Source: Hyphochytrium catenoides
Lineage: Eukaryota > Sar > Hyphochytriomycetes > Hyphochytriales > Hyphochytriaceae
Length of the DNA stretch: 30,348 bases
NCBI GenBank assembly: GCA_900088475.1
Contig: FLMG01001160.1
Location: 1-30,348, forward strand
Direction of reading: 5' to 3'
Shown here piece after piece: positions 12,201 to 21,865 of the stretch. The notes below the pieces were generated by a model that saw nothing but the letters and a program-made list of their open reading frames with translations, ran no database searches and was not told the DNA's origin. A program made the position numbers and the translations under genes. Position 1 is the stretch's first letter. Every line of letters begins with the position of its first letter.

Positions 12201-14203
12201 GAGAACCTACAACACCATAGCAGTCCTTATGGACTGCCACACCACAGGTAGAGCAGTCGTACAACGCCTCGGCTTCCCCAGAGCTATTCAGGCATACCGC
12301 ACACGCAGATGCATGACTAACCGAACGGGATTGAGCACTGGCACCGTCATTAGCAGAGGCTTTGGTTGGATTACAGCTTTGAATCGAGCTTCCGGAAGGA
12401 GGTTTGTCGATTTGTGGTTGACTAGCGAGAGGCTTACGCAGATTGGACTCCGCCATGTCTTCTTGTGAGTGACTAGGCTCCATCTTTGCACTATCGCCCT
12501 TAGAATCCTCATACCGTCCGGCGTGAGCTGGACAATAGCTGTAAGACCTAAAGGTCGTCTGTACAAAGCGGTTAAGCCCCAGAGTATACTGCAGGAGATA
12601 ACAGACACGTTTACCGCGTCAAATTGAATGGGTCTTCCCTTCTTCTGAGAACAAGTGACATGGTAGGCTGCCCTGCAAGAGGCCTGAGCGCACTGAATGC
12701 AGGCTCCGCGCTTCTCTTTACAATATAGACAAGTCATCTTCCAGCGAAGAGGGTTGACCCCTTTCTGCAAAGTATTCCATTTTACAGAGATTTACGTTAG
12801 AGACAGCGAAAGTGGCTCTCACAATGCTTATCAACTTCATCAAGGAGAATGCTTGCTTATGGAAACACCTTACCGTTGAAGAGACCTGATCCTTGTTAAT
12901 GACGTCGCCATAGAATAGCTCTGGGATAGCGTCCACACAAGAGATATGAGCCCAATTGCCATCCTCATCTCGCTTCATGGCACCACCTGTAGAGCGGTCG
13001 GTATAGAATTTAGGCAAGCTTGACACTTCATAACCTCTACCACGAGTCGATAGCACTAGTACCGGACCTTGCTCGGTGCAGAGTATGCACTGCTTTGGAT
13101 CCTTATTCGTATATAGGCAAACAGCACACTTCCAGGAACTCTTGCTCTGAGGCACTACTCCGTAGCACGACTCGTGCACTGCCACTCCACAACCAGAGCA
13201 AACATGGACTGGCTCATCATTATCTTCCTCCGCATTCTCCATCCGACAGATATTGCAGAGAGGAGGTGCTTGGGATGGCTCTATGGACGTCGCGGCCCGG
13301 CGGATGTTAGCGATAATAGACAGCTTCTTTTCCTGCTTTAGAGTGAGCGCAAAAAACCGAGGTTAGACCTGGAGCATATGGAGAAATAAAAGGGCTAAAT
13401 GGTGACAGACCTCCAGGGCTGACGTAACCTCCTTGTTTATGACAGTAGCTTCCGGCTGCAAACTTGAACTAAGTTCAAGGGGATGTAAGATAGGCGGTAA
13501 ATGGATGTAAGATATGCGGTAAATGCTAGTAAGGTCGACGAAGCCTTGCAGACGAGTAACCTGTGAGAACTAGTTTGCGGACAATTATGCAGATGGTCCA
13601 TGGTGGCACCGGGTTCGCCAGCTGAGGCTTCGACAGTTGGATTGTCAGGCCCTTGTAATGCCTCAGGCTGCCTGATCGTCTCTGGGTATCCCTTGCTAAT
13701 AGCAACCTCTTCGATATTCTTCCCATCAGCAGCAATACCAAAGACAACCAGAGATTTCTTTCTGGCTGCCTGCAAGATCGTCCGAGAGTCTGCGCGAAGC
13801 TGCTGAGCTGCCTTGTAGTAGATAGTCTCTTCCTTGTTATACAGCTCAGCATTGGCACATAGCAACTCCACATCATGGCTAAGGTCCTCCACAGTCTCGT
13901 ACGCCTTTTTAAGTATTTTCTATGGAACTTGGTCAGGAGATAGGCTCTGGGTATGCGCCTTACTACGGGGACAAACCTTTTTTATGGTGTCTAGACACAT
14001 AGGATGCTTGATCAAGTCATAGTAATCGGGAACCTGTCACTCAATGTCAGTCTCATGATGGCATAACCTGCTGGGGCAGCACTGACCTCTGACTTATCGA
14101 CAGGACGGATAAAGTAGTGATACAAGTCTTTAGCCTCTAAGGCTTTATGCACTTCTAACAGAAACTCCGTCCACAGACGGAGGCTCTCTCCTGTCAGTCT
14201 CAT
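6217..14203 (-). CDS. Multi-PHD/ePHD bromodomain chromatin reader with zf-4CXXC_R1 domain, 25 exons
   Basis: Exons, 5' to 3': 14203-14087, 14033-13977, 13919-13561, 13468-13411, 13332-13068, 12986-12874, 12764-12615, 12558-12123, 12004-11841, 11700-11419, 11208-10977, 10780-10567, 10378-10182, 9897-9642, 9540-9381, 9200-9022, 8865-8592, 8460-8041, 7918-7856, 7786-7712, 7647-7524, 7348-7108, 6849-6720, 6595-6398, 6327-6217; about 1,624 residues, all phases consistent. Domains: bromodomain 10-115 (VPDYYDLIKHPM, acetyl-lysine Asn in AELYN); PHD-ePHD units near 222-395, 456-635 and 711-880, of the BRPF/JADE type that reads histone H3; Ser/Pro linker; coiled coil 985-1058; PHD-ePHD near 1061-1220; zf-4CXXC_R1 near 1300-1356 (CHRC, CLTC, CFRC, CFCYRC); final KMT2-like ePHD near 1400-1522. 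No SET, acetyltransferase or helicase domain is visible, so it is probably a nuclear scaffold. Doubts: a 5' extension; a split into two genes around 10.1-9.9 kb (a stop at 10102 and an ATG at 9919 exist if intron 10181-9898 is not used); and an alternative end at 6038. Confidence 0.83.
7419..7507. repeat. Three copies of a 27-bp repeat inside an intron
   Basis: Units at 7419-7445, 7454-7480 and 7481-7507 share the core GAGGCATTCTA then GCTAGAGGCGGCAAG with one or two mismatches. The first two are separated by 8 bases and the last two are head to tail. They lie in the 175-nt intron 7523-7349 of the reader gene. Read through without splicing, the first unit met on the minus strand would give an in-frame stop at 7491-7489. 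Confidence 0.9.
7564..7605 (-). repeat. 21-bp tandem duplication within coding exon 21 of the reader gene
   Basis: Two adjacent 21-bp units (7564-7584 and 7585-7605) differ at one base and encode a repeated seven-residue PE(I/V)QSTV motif in the disordered stretch between the zf-4CXXC_R1 domain and the last ePHD. The length is a multiple of three, so the frame is kept. Confidence 0.85.
11563..11580. other. Assembly gap of 18 N bases in a coding exon
   Basis: The gap falls in exon 11700-11419 of the reader gene, inside the second ePHD, between GIRFIFQ and NLTTYCPKH. Eighteen bases is six codons, and the frame matches on both sides, so the true gap is probably 18 bases or a similar multiple of three. 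Neither flank shows a break in homology. Confidence 0.95.
13481..13524. repeat. 22-bp tandem duplication in an intron
   Basis: Units 13481-13502 and 13503-13524 are identical except at one base (GGATGTAAGATA then G or T, then GCGGTAAAT). Both lie within intron 13560-13469 of the reader gene. They add length to a short intron without touching its splice sites. Confidence 0.85.
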
Positions 14204-14905
14204 GATGTATAGGTCTACAGAGGCTCCTTAGTGAACTCTAAGGTGTTTCCAGGCTGTGAAGTGCCAGAAATCTCTCTTCTGACGATCTGCTCCCGAGGAC
14301 GTAAGTACTCAAAGATTCAAGAGCCAAGCTGAAAGAGCTTAGACCGAGCACTATGAAGCTCAAGCTACGACTGGACAGACTGAAGTTCGAATTTTGGCGG
14401 GAGTGGAGAGCATTCTTGACAATGCGAATTGACTAAACGTCAGTTATCGACTGTAATAGTAACCTATGCACTGTTACCCGATTAATATAAGCTGTACTGT
14501 AGGCCATATTGTTCTTATGTTAGCTCTAAGGATATTTCACAAATACTGCTTGACAAAGAAGGCCACAATCTGGTCGTTATCAAAGTCAACATGCGCGAGG
14601 TAGGTCAGTACCAAGATAGGCATCATTCTGGTGATGACCGCCGAGCCGACACTTATCATCATCCTCACAATTAAAAGCAAGCAGATAGAGCGAGGAACAG
14701 AGCTTTGCGGCCTCGCACCGGAGATCTCGTTGCCATTGAAGCAGTTCTCGTCAGCCATTGTAGACGCTGTTTAGAAGCTAAAGAGAGCTCTAAGGACATA
14801 CTGGAAGCTCATCTGGGACTGGTGGACTACGCAAAAAGCCCGACTACTGAGAACTAGGTCTTCCATAATCACATTAAGTTGAATGGAAGGCGCGAGCCAC
14901 AGATA
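14204..14905. other. Short intergenic region between reader gene and transportin gene
   Basis: About 700 bases between the 3' end of the transportin gene and the start codon of the reader gene, both on the minus strand. It must hold the transportin terminator region and the reader promoter. An in-frame TAA lies about 24 bases upstream of the reader ATG at 14203, which supports that start unless an acceptor just downstream of the TAA joins an upstream exon. It contains the small open frame described separately. Confidence 0.5.
14537..14758 (-). CDS. Small open reading frame of 73 codons, doubtful
   Basis: It starts with an ATG (MADENCFNGNEI) and encodes a hydrophobic, Met/Ile/Leu-rich middle (ICLLLIVRMMISVGSAVI) and an acidic end with VDFDND. 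I do not recognise it. It could be a small membrane protein, the first exon of the reader gene (a donor-like GTGAGG lies inside it), or chance. The flanks are genes on the same strand 150-330 bases away, so an independent gene would be tightly packed. Confidence 0.2.
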   Translation of the reverse strand: MADENCFNGNEISGARPQSSVPRSICLLLIVRMMISVGSAVITRMMPILVLTYLAHVDFDNDQIVAFFVKQYL

Positions 14906-17900
14906 TCACTGTCTGGGTCTGAAGTGCGAGACTCGGTTTCGGTAAGCCAAGGAAAATCCATACACCGTCTGTCTGAAAGCACGCTCATTCTGTGCGGTAA
15001 AGAGTGCATCAAAAAACTCCATCTTGTTCTGTTCAGTCAGGATACTCTCGGGCACCTTGCTAAGTGCGCGCTGAATCCAAGACTAGCAGTTCATTAGTCA
15101 GTAAAAGCTGAACGTAGAGGGACTATAGGTCCATTCTCCGAGAGCCTACCTGTAACTGATGAGCATCAAATTCGGCTAGCCGCTCTAAGACTCCGCTGAG
15201 AGAGCCATTCCTATCCGACTGCACTCGACTAAGGGGAAGAGCGCCCATCGCTGCATCCATCACTGCATCTACTAAAGCCTCTCCTTCTAGGGAGAGGAGG
15301 TTGGCTACGAAGGGCTGAATACCAATAGTTAGAAATAGCTCTGTGGTACGTGGTCAGGATTTGTCTGGCAGGACACCTACCCGGTATCTCAAGTACTCTG
15401 AGTGTCCTGAAGAGGCAAGGCCCATTTGAATGGTCTTTATAATACACATATTCATCAGTGGGGGGAATTATGGACATCATAGGGCGGTGAAAGTATACGT
15501 ACCGTCTCGATGCAAGTTAGCACAGCCTTGTTTGCGTCCTGATGCTGCACCTGCAGGCCCATTGTGGCGGACTACCGGACGATGGTGTTTAGACGCGCGA
15601 AACATCAATGTTACCGAGTAGGACCTACCCTAACAACGGAGCGCAGAAGGTCTGTTTGCAACAGTGGCTCCCGTAAGTGCTTCACTGCTCGTTCTATGAG
15701 GTAGAAGAACTCTTCGACCACATCAGGGTGATTGGTGAACGCATCTAAGTCCTGCATAGTAGAAGACACTTGTGACAAGGTTCGTTTAACTACTGCAGCC
15801 CAGTCACGGTTACCTTCAGGAGCGAAAACGTCAATTTTGCCAAATCCCCTACGGCACTCATCAATAGAGGTTTATAGCTCTCAACGCCAGCAAACTCTGA
15901 AATACAGATACTGGCGCAATATAAATATGAAGAGACCGGAAAGCGACCGTATGATTGCACCAAGAGGGCTGCTAATGGCTCCAGCAAGGGTGCAAAGTGG
16001 TGCCTACAGGCGCGAACCGAGTGCTTGAATAGCCGACAGAGGTCTTCTATTACCGTTCCATTTGACCTATAGACCACGCAGATCTGGAAGGCAAGCGTTT
16101 GGATCAGGCGGCAGATACCCACCCGCAATGAATTAGACGAGTGCGTTACCTGTTCAAACAAAGGCCACATTTCTCTCATGATAAGGACCGTTGGGTGAGT
16201 CTGAGGTGGCACCACAGCAGGTGCAGCGTTCCCCAGAATGGCTGTCAGCCTTCTCAAATCATCAATAATATCCTTATTAGTCCCTGTAGAGGATTCACCA
16301 AGGAGGACTCCTAGCCGCCTTGCGATCGGTCCCACAAGATGACGTAAGGCTCCTTCAGCTGCCCTGACGTCAACCCGTGATAACACCTTTAAAGAAGCAC
16401 GTCAACAGGTAAGCCCTTAATCGCGTGCTTATATATTCCGAAAGCTTTCAGACCTGTACTAGTCCTTCCAAGAGCTCGACTTCATCTCGTAGCTGCATCG
16501 TAGGTGCTTGATCATAAATCTGAAGTACCCCTTCCCCCAAAAGGTGACCTTGAAATAAAAACGGTCAGGCCCGCTATAGGGAGTAACGCCTATTAAACTC
16601 CCTTACCACAGTCGCGGCAGAGGGACTTGACGGCCATGGCGGAGGCCGAGGACACCATCCAAAGTTTGTCCGTAATGGGTATCCCATGTAGGACGTAGTT
16701 GAAGAGTGGCAGTAGACCCTGGCTGTGCTTTTCTATCCACTCTGAGTATCTCCCAATGACTAGCGTGGCGGTGTAACTGGGAACCCCAGGGAATAGTGCT
16801 TTAGCCGTTGCAGGATCAGGACCATATGATGACTGGTACTTACCGCACAGGAAGCTCTGTTGGCAGTTGTGGAATAAGGGAAAATAATTGAGGAAGGACC
16901 TCTGATTCCTCCCTAGGCACCACTCGGGCTATGCAGCGGACACCATACAAAGCCGCCTCAATGCCCATCCACTTCTGCGTCTTAACACAGATTGTAAGCA
17001 GTACACTGCCTTGCATGGACCATTGCTAGGGACTTACCCTGCCATGCTCTTCCAGTCCTTGCCGAAGTTTCGTCAAGCAACAGCTAAGAGTCCTTGTAGC
17101 ACCAAGCACGTCTGCGCAATCCAATAGTGCGTCTCCCATCTATGAGTGTACCTCGAGTGTGAGGACTCACAAGAGTGCAGGATAAACTAGGTCCCACCTG
17201 CGTCCGAAAATGCCGAAAGTCATCATGCTTATCCGCCTTCCACTTATCGACGTCTTCAGGATATTCCAGCATTTCCATGCCTAAAAGTAAGGCAAGTGGC
17301 AACGAAATCGGTCAAATCCTGGACTTGAGGTTAATGCATGTTGCTCACATACAGATGCCCTCCAGTCTATCAATCACTGGCCAGAAAAGAGACATCCGAC
17401 TGGCCTTCGTCCGTTCGTCGAAGTTGCGGACGTAACCCAGCAGGTGGAACCAAAAGTTGAGCGTCATCTCGGATATGTCTGACGTGAAAGTTTGTAGGAT
17501 GACACGAAAGCGTGTAGTGGATCGTCAGACTACAGAAAAATGGGTGTGTTTACACCGTAAAGCCAGCCAACCTGACTCTGGATGTGACGTGCACTGCAGC
17601 ATGAGATCCAATATTTGCCCTTGCTGAACATCGCGATCTCCTGTCGCCGTTGAAAGTTGTCACCCACGTCGTCTTGTTCAGACTCAATATAACGATACGT
17701 ACCGATGATGAGCAGGATATAAGACTCCGCCATTTCTGTGAATATTCTACACAGCCCTCTGCAGGTGTCATAGTCCTCAATGCCAGCCGCCTCCACATAC
17801 ATACCCTTCAACTGCATGATCCGAGGTACTACAAAGCTAATCACCTGCCTTGCGGTTTAGACGCATATCTAACCTAGACAGTATGGTAACGAGATCTACC

Positions 17901-18993
17901 GCTGAAGAGCTTTCGACATCCTCGTATGCTCGTAGGACCGAGACTATGGCATCAACAGCGTCGTCAAAGAGGTCATCCGATGACATTGCGTCAAACATCC
18001 CGGGCAATAGAGGGTTTCTTGCCATCTCGTCTGGCGAAGCTCCTTGAGTTAGTAGATAGATTATTATAAGTGCAAGGAAGAGAAAGGTATTTTGTGCACC
18101 TGGTGCGATCAGACCGCCTGCAATCCAACTGGAGACACTTCTTAGGACTTGGGACTGAATGGCAGGACTGCTTCCTTCTTTCTGCATTAGCTCTGTTCGT
18201 GTTCTTGATGAGCTTATTTGATGAAGAGCAACATGCATCATCTCTCACCAACAAACAGACCCAAGACGCTGGGAGAAGACTGCAGGAACTCCCTATGCAG
18301 AACGTCCCCCCTTTCCCCAGGGACAGTGCTTGCCTCCTCGGGAAGGATAGATAGTACCTCCAGCAGTGCAAAGCTAGTACCTTGTGATGAAGCTATTTTA
18401 ATGCTTTTTCACTCTATGTCCGCAGTTTACCAGTTAGGCAGTAGCATACCATTCTGACTCATGAATGTCTTTACGATGTCAGGAATGACGCCCGTCCAGT
18501 TCTCCATCTGTACTGCTAGCTTAGCAAGGGCCACACACAGTCTTGTTATGGTCGCTCTTGTGCTGCAGGGCTGTTAGACGGACAAAGCTTCATCAAGTGA
18601 CAAGGAAAAAATAATTACCTGTTTCTAAGTCGAAGGATATGACCGACTAATGAGTCCCTTAAAGACCCAAGTGCTGTGGGCGGTAGCTCTGCCATGTCAT
18701 ACTTTATCTTGGTGTGAAGCGTCTGGGCGGCAAAGTAATGCACGAAGTCGGGTACCGGATCCAGGAAGAGGAGTTGGTCCGCGATCTGGGGACAGAGTGT
18801 AAGAATACCGCTACCACCACACAACCTTGGGCAGGAGCCACTGGCTTACCTGCCAGGCCTCAACCGTGTTTTGAAAGCGGTGAAGAAAGGTGTCGGCTTC
18901 ATGTTTCATCTGAGGGTCGGCATTCGTATAAAGAACGACCAGGGCATTCTGCACCTGCTGGATTAGGCCAGGTTGTCCCCCGTCGCTGCTCAT
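14906..18993 (-). CDS. TNPO3: Transportin-3/Mtr10-type nuclear import receptor, 20 exons
   Basis: Exons: 18993-18850, 18785-18619, 18562-18450, 18380-18249, 18192-18100, 18042-17874, 17836-17703, 17640-17572, 17478-17353, 17280-17198, 17139-17038, 16980-16844, 16776-16607, 16548-16454, 16386-15814, 15751-15629, 15571-15503, 15434-15381, 15338-15150, 15082-14906; 972 residues, close to the family's 920-975. It is an importin-beta superfamily HEAT-repeat protein that carries SR-type splicing factors into the nucleus and releases them on Ran-GTP. Family marks: QVQNALVVLYTNADP at the N-terminus, FAAQTLHTKIKYDMAELP, CRGLCRIFTEMAESY, LNFWFHLLGY, YSEWIEKH, AVKSLCRDCG, QHQDANKAV and the C-terminal WIQRALSKVP. 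Introns are very short; those at 17873-17837 (37 nt) and 15380-15339 (42 nt) were placed because no longer choice keeps the conserved frame. Importin-13 is the main alternative, less likely on these motifs. Confidence 0.92.
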
Positions 18994-19300
18994 CCTGACC
19001 TCCACTACCTAACAACGGACGACCTACAGCAACACCGGATGCATATGCGCAAACGCTTACTTCTCTAGATGTGCCACGGCTTTGGTGTCGACTGCCTTTC
19101 CTATGCAAGAAAGGATAGACCCGCTTCCACTTGGGCTTTGGTTAGAAGGTATACAAGTAGTGGAGATGAAGCCATGAAGCCGTGATGCCATGTGATAGTT
19201 CTCACTCAGTAGCCAGAATAATAGATCTATGAAGTGCTTGAACAAGATTCTCGTGCCGTGCCACCCTCCATTCTGACCCCCCCCTGGAGTTTGAGAGAGG

Positions 19301-19351
19301 TATTTTCCACGCATCCTGAAGAGATATTATTTTCCATGCATCCTGAAGAGA
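19301..19351. repeat. Direct repeat of 24 bp, two copies
   Basis: Copies at 19301-19324 and 19328-19351 (TATTTTCCA then C or T, then GCATCCTGAAGAGA) differ at one base and are three bases apart. They lie 300 bases upstream of the transportin start codon. No inverted ends or coding capacity suggest a mobile element. Confidence 0.85.
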
Positions 19352-19447
19352 CACAAGATAGTTGATCATTGAGCGCTTGAATAATAAATCCTTGGTCCCA
19401 GTCCGAGCGTCTTGTGAGACATCACAGACCGAGCTTCAGCCAGCCCA

Positions 19448-19561
19448 AGCTCCATTAGTAGCAGCCAGACCGAGCTCCATTAGTAGCAGCCAGACCGAGC
19501 TCCATTAGTAGCAGCCAGACCGAGCTCCATTAGTAGCAGCCAGACCGAGCTCCATTAATAG
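19448..19561. repeat. 25-bp minisatellite, five copies
   Basis: A strict 25-bp period beginning AGCTCCATTAGTAGCAGCC and continuing AGACCG, with copies starting at 19448, 19473, 19498, 19523 and 19548. The first four are nearly identical; the last is partial and has drifted (ATTAATAG). A related fragment just upstream at about 19426 (AGACCGAGCTTCAGCC) suggests an older copy. Copy number should vary between individuals. Confidence 0.93.
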
Positions 19562-20695
19562 CCCTCATGAATGGGACACTGCCTGGAGGTGGGCAGCACA
19601 TACAGCTATCGCTACAAGCTGCTGATTATAAGGTTAAACTCTTCGTCCCAGAACTATGCTCTCATACTCATGATTGAAGTGGACTCGGCGATCATGAATA
19701 GAGTAACTACTTTGACCTCGCTTCCTGGCGCTGACTGACTGCGTTGTGGGGGCAGTTGGAAGAGCAGTCATAGACCAGTCCGAGTTGACGGATAAGCTCT
19801 GAAAGGGTAATCCCCACTATGAAGAACCATGTGCACAGGACTCCTTCTTCTTTCCACCTTCACGAAGGAAGAACCCTTCGCGTCTTGTATTGTTGCACGA
19901 AGTACAGGAAAGTAGAAGTGATGTCAAACTCCGAAAGTCTCAATAGACGAGGAAGAGAGAGAGAAGAGAAGAGGTTAAAAAAGGAAGCCGATCTCCAAAA
20001 GGTACCAGGCTTATCTTATTGGACATATCCTACGGCTGAACGGCGTTATGAAGAGTTGTTGAAGTGGCCTCATCGGAATGATTAGCGTTCCACCAAATGA
20101 GATCTCCATCCCGGCGACAGATGAAATAACGGCTCTCTGCGTCATCTTTGCGTCCCTACCTGGTTTTGCTATCGCTTTTCATGGCTAGTAGAAAGTCGCA
20201 TTATGCTTCCTCTTCTGGCAGAGCTTCCATTTAGCTAATCCAACCCTGAAAAGCGCGGTAACATTTACAGGGCCATTAGATAGAGATAGGCAACCTACCT
20301 TGTTGCTCTTGCCGGGAGGATGGACAGCTGGCGATAGCAACTATAAGAAGTAGCTCCCCTGGAAAGGGCACCCATTGTGGCTCATATTCAGTAAGAGCAA
20401 CAAAGTGGACACTGGCAAGACCATTACGACGCAGGATAGGCTGACACTACCATCAGAGTGAAACATCGTTTATGGACTGTAATATCATTATACAAACAGA
20501 GCAGACTTGCCCACTTTGCTCCGTAGCTTCCATAGGGATAACGACGAGAGACAGGAACAGCCCCGTTACCAAGGACTGCGCTATGGACATTTCTGGTATG
20601 ATGGACTCAGTGCCAATAAATAATGGAGGGCAACCTAATAGGTAGAACAACGGCAGATCACTAGAAAAGGAGAGTTGTCTGGAAGCGCCTATCAA

Positions 20696-21865
20696 TCAAT
20701 AATAGTATCGATTGGCAGGATCGACGTTGGCTGTGAATTGCAGTTCCTTTGCATCCTCAATGGCAGCAACCGCACTACCGTCACAATCCTCCTCACGCTG
20801 ACTGCTTGCAGCCATATCGGTTCCAACATCGGGTCCACCACCACTGAGCTTGCCTGAATAGTGCTGAAGGCATTGGCCTTGGACCTTGGCAAAATAACTG
20901 CAGTCAGTCACCATGCAGAAGGTCACGGTAACCTGCGCATGTGCATTGCACATTCCCCTCGTCTTTGCTACTTTCTCACAGCCGCCGACTGCACAGAGAG
21001 GAATCTTCTCTTCCTTTGTTTCAACATGTGCTTGGCCAATGCTCCTCTTGCGCTTCCTGATCGCTGGCGAAGCAGCTCGCTTCGCCTCGCTAGAACTTCC
21101 GTGTCCAATGCATACCCCACCACGTTTTGCAACCTTGGTGCAGTTTTCGACCTTGCAGGTCTTTATGGTTGCACCATGGGAGATGCAAACACCGCCTCTT
21201 ACACTGCCCTTTACGCAGTCTGGCATACTGCAGCGCTTTACCTTCGCCCCATGCGCCTTGCAGACCCCTTGTCGAACAGCATACTTTCCGCATCCTTCCA
21301 TTTTGCATCTAATAACCTTCACTTTGGCTCCGTGAGATACACAAATGCCTCCTTTCCTGGCGTACTTGCTGCATCCTTCTACGCTGCATCTCCGTATGGG
21401 TTTCTTTCCATCACATTTGCTATTAGTGCCAAGAGGAGAAGCACTTTTGCAGGATTCGCTACTTAAAGATTTTTTACAGATGTCGATGTCCGCTGTTGAG
21501 GTCGCCTTCTTCATCACGGCACTAATGGCGGGCAGTTCTTTGGTGTTGCCGGCAAGCTTGGTTTTGAGAGCGGGTAGAGTGACTGCGCCCGTTGACGCGG
21601 GCCCAGCTGTTTTGCTGCCTGAGACAGCTGACACAAGGCTCTTTAGCACTTGAGCCGCTTGAATCTCCCTATTTAGCGTTGCTATGCTGGGAAGGAAGGT
21701 TCCCTGGCCACGCAAAGAAGGAGAAGTCGGAAAAACAGCGCGAGGAGGCATTGTCGAAAGACTCATGGCCTCTGCGCGGGTAGAACTAGAACTCGGTGAC
21801 AGCTTGAAAGGGGTGCTCGGCTTCGCATTTGCGGGGAAGTCCGTTTTTGGAGAGGAGAGAAGCAT
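20696..21865 (-). CDS. WRKY19-type zinc-finger protein, six fingers, single exon
   Basis: 389 residues from the ATG at 21865; the frame extends further only through a GTG. Residues 1-150 are Ser/Pro/Ala-rich and probably disordered. Six C-x4-C-x9-C-x2-H fingers follow: near 160, 187, 212 and 237 (close set, joined by HGAKVK-like linkers), then 291 and 317. Between fingers 4 and 5 lies a basic patch, KRAASPAIRKRKR, a likely nuclear localisation signal. The acidic tail ends in NRYYY. No intron is needed, unlike its neighbours. The last finger (CMVTDC to CLQH) resembles the first finger of the protein at 2200-3236 (CNFPGC to CLQH), so the two are probably distant paralogues. Function is unknown; nucleic-acid or protein binding in the nucleus is inferred. 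Confidence 0.88.
   Translation of the reverse strand: MLLSSPKTDFPANAKPSTPFKLSPSSSSTRAEAMSLSTMPPRAVFPTSPSLRGQGTFLPSIATLNREIQAAQVLKSLVSAVSGSKTAGPASTGAVTLPALKTKLAGNTKELPAISAVMKKATSTADIDICKKSLSSESCKSASPLGTNSKCDGKKPIRRCSVEGCSKYARKGGICVSHGAKVKVIRCKMEGCGKYAVRQGVCKAHGAKVKRCSMPDCVKGSVRGGVCISHGATIKTCKVENCTKVAKRGGVCIGHGSSSEAKRAASPAIRKRKRSIGQAHVETKEEKIPLCAVGGCEKVAKTRGMCNAHAQVTVTFCMVTDCSYFAKVQGQCLQHYSGKLSGGGPDVGTDMAASSQREEDCDGSAVAAIEDAKELQFTANVDPANRYYY

Larger units (their letters stand above)
18994..20695. other. Intergenic region with minisatellites
   Basis: About 1.7 kb between the start of the transportin gene and the end of the second zinc-finger gene, both on the minus strand. It holds two direct-repeat clusters (listed separately). 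A plus-strand frame at 19819-20085 is Lys/Arg/Glu-rich in its middle (GREREEKRLKKEADLQK) but has no family resemblance, and I do not call it. The first 100 bases upstream of 18993 should be the transportin promoter or leader. Confidence 0.5.

Noticed and set aside
12559-12614. A 26-nt intron at 12614-12589 in the first ePHD
   Set aside because: Using the next acceptor gives a 56-nt intron in the same phase and a better match to the ePHD spacing before YCPAH.
19301-19561. Direct repeats as a mobile element or CRISPR-like array
   Set aside because: Copies are contiguous or nearly so with no unique spacers, no inverted termini and no transposase; they are simple minisatellites in a eukaryotic genome.
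19819-20085. 88-codon plus-strand frame with a charged Lys/Arg/Glu run
   Set aside because: No family resemblance, no neighbouring exon and no conserved motif; the charged run alone is weak evidence.
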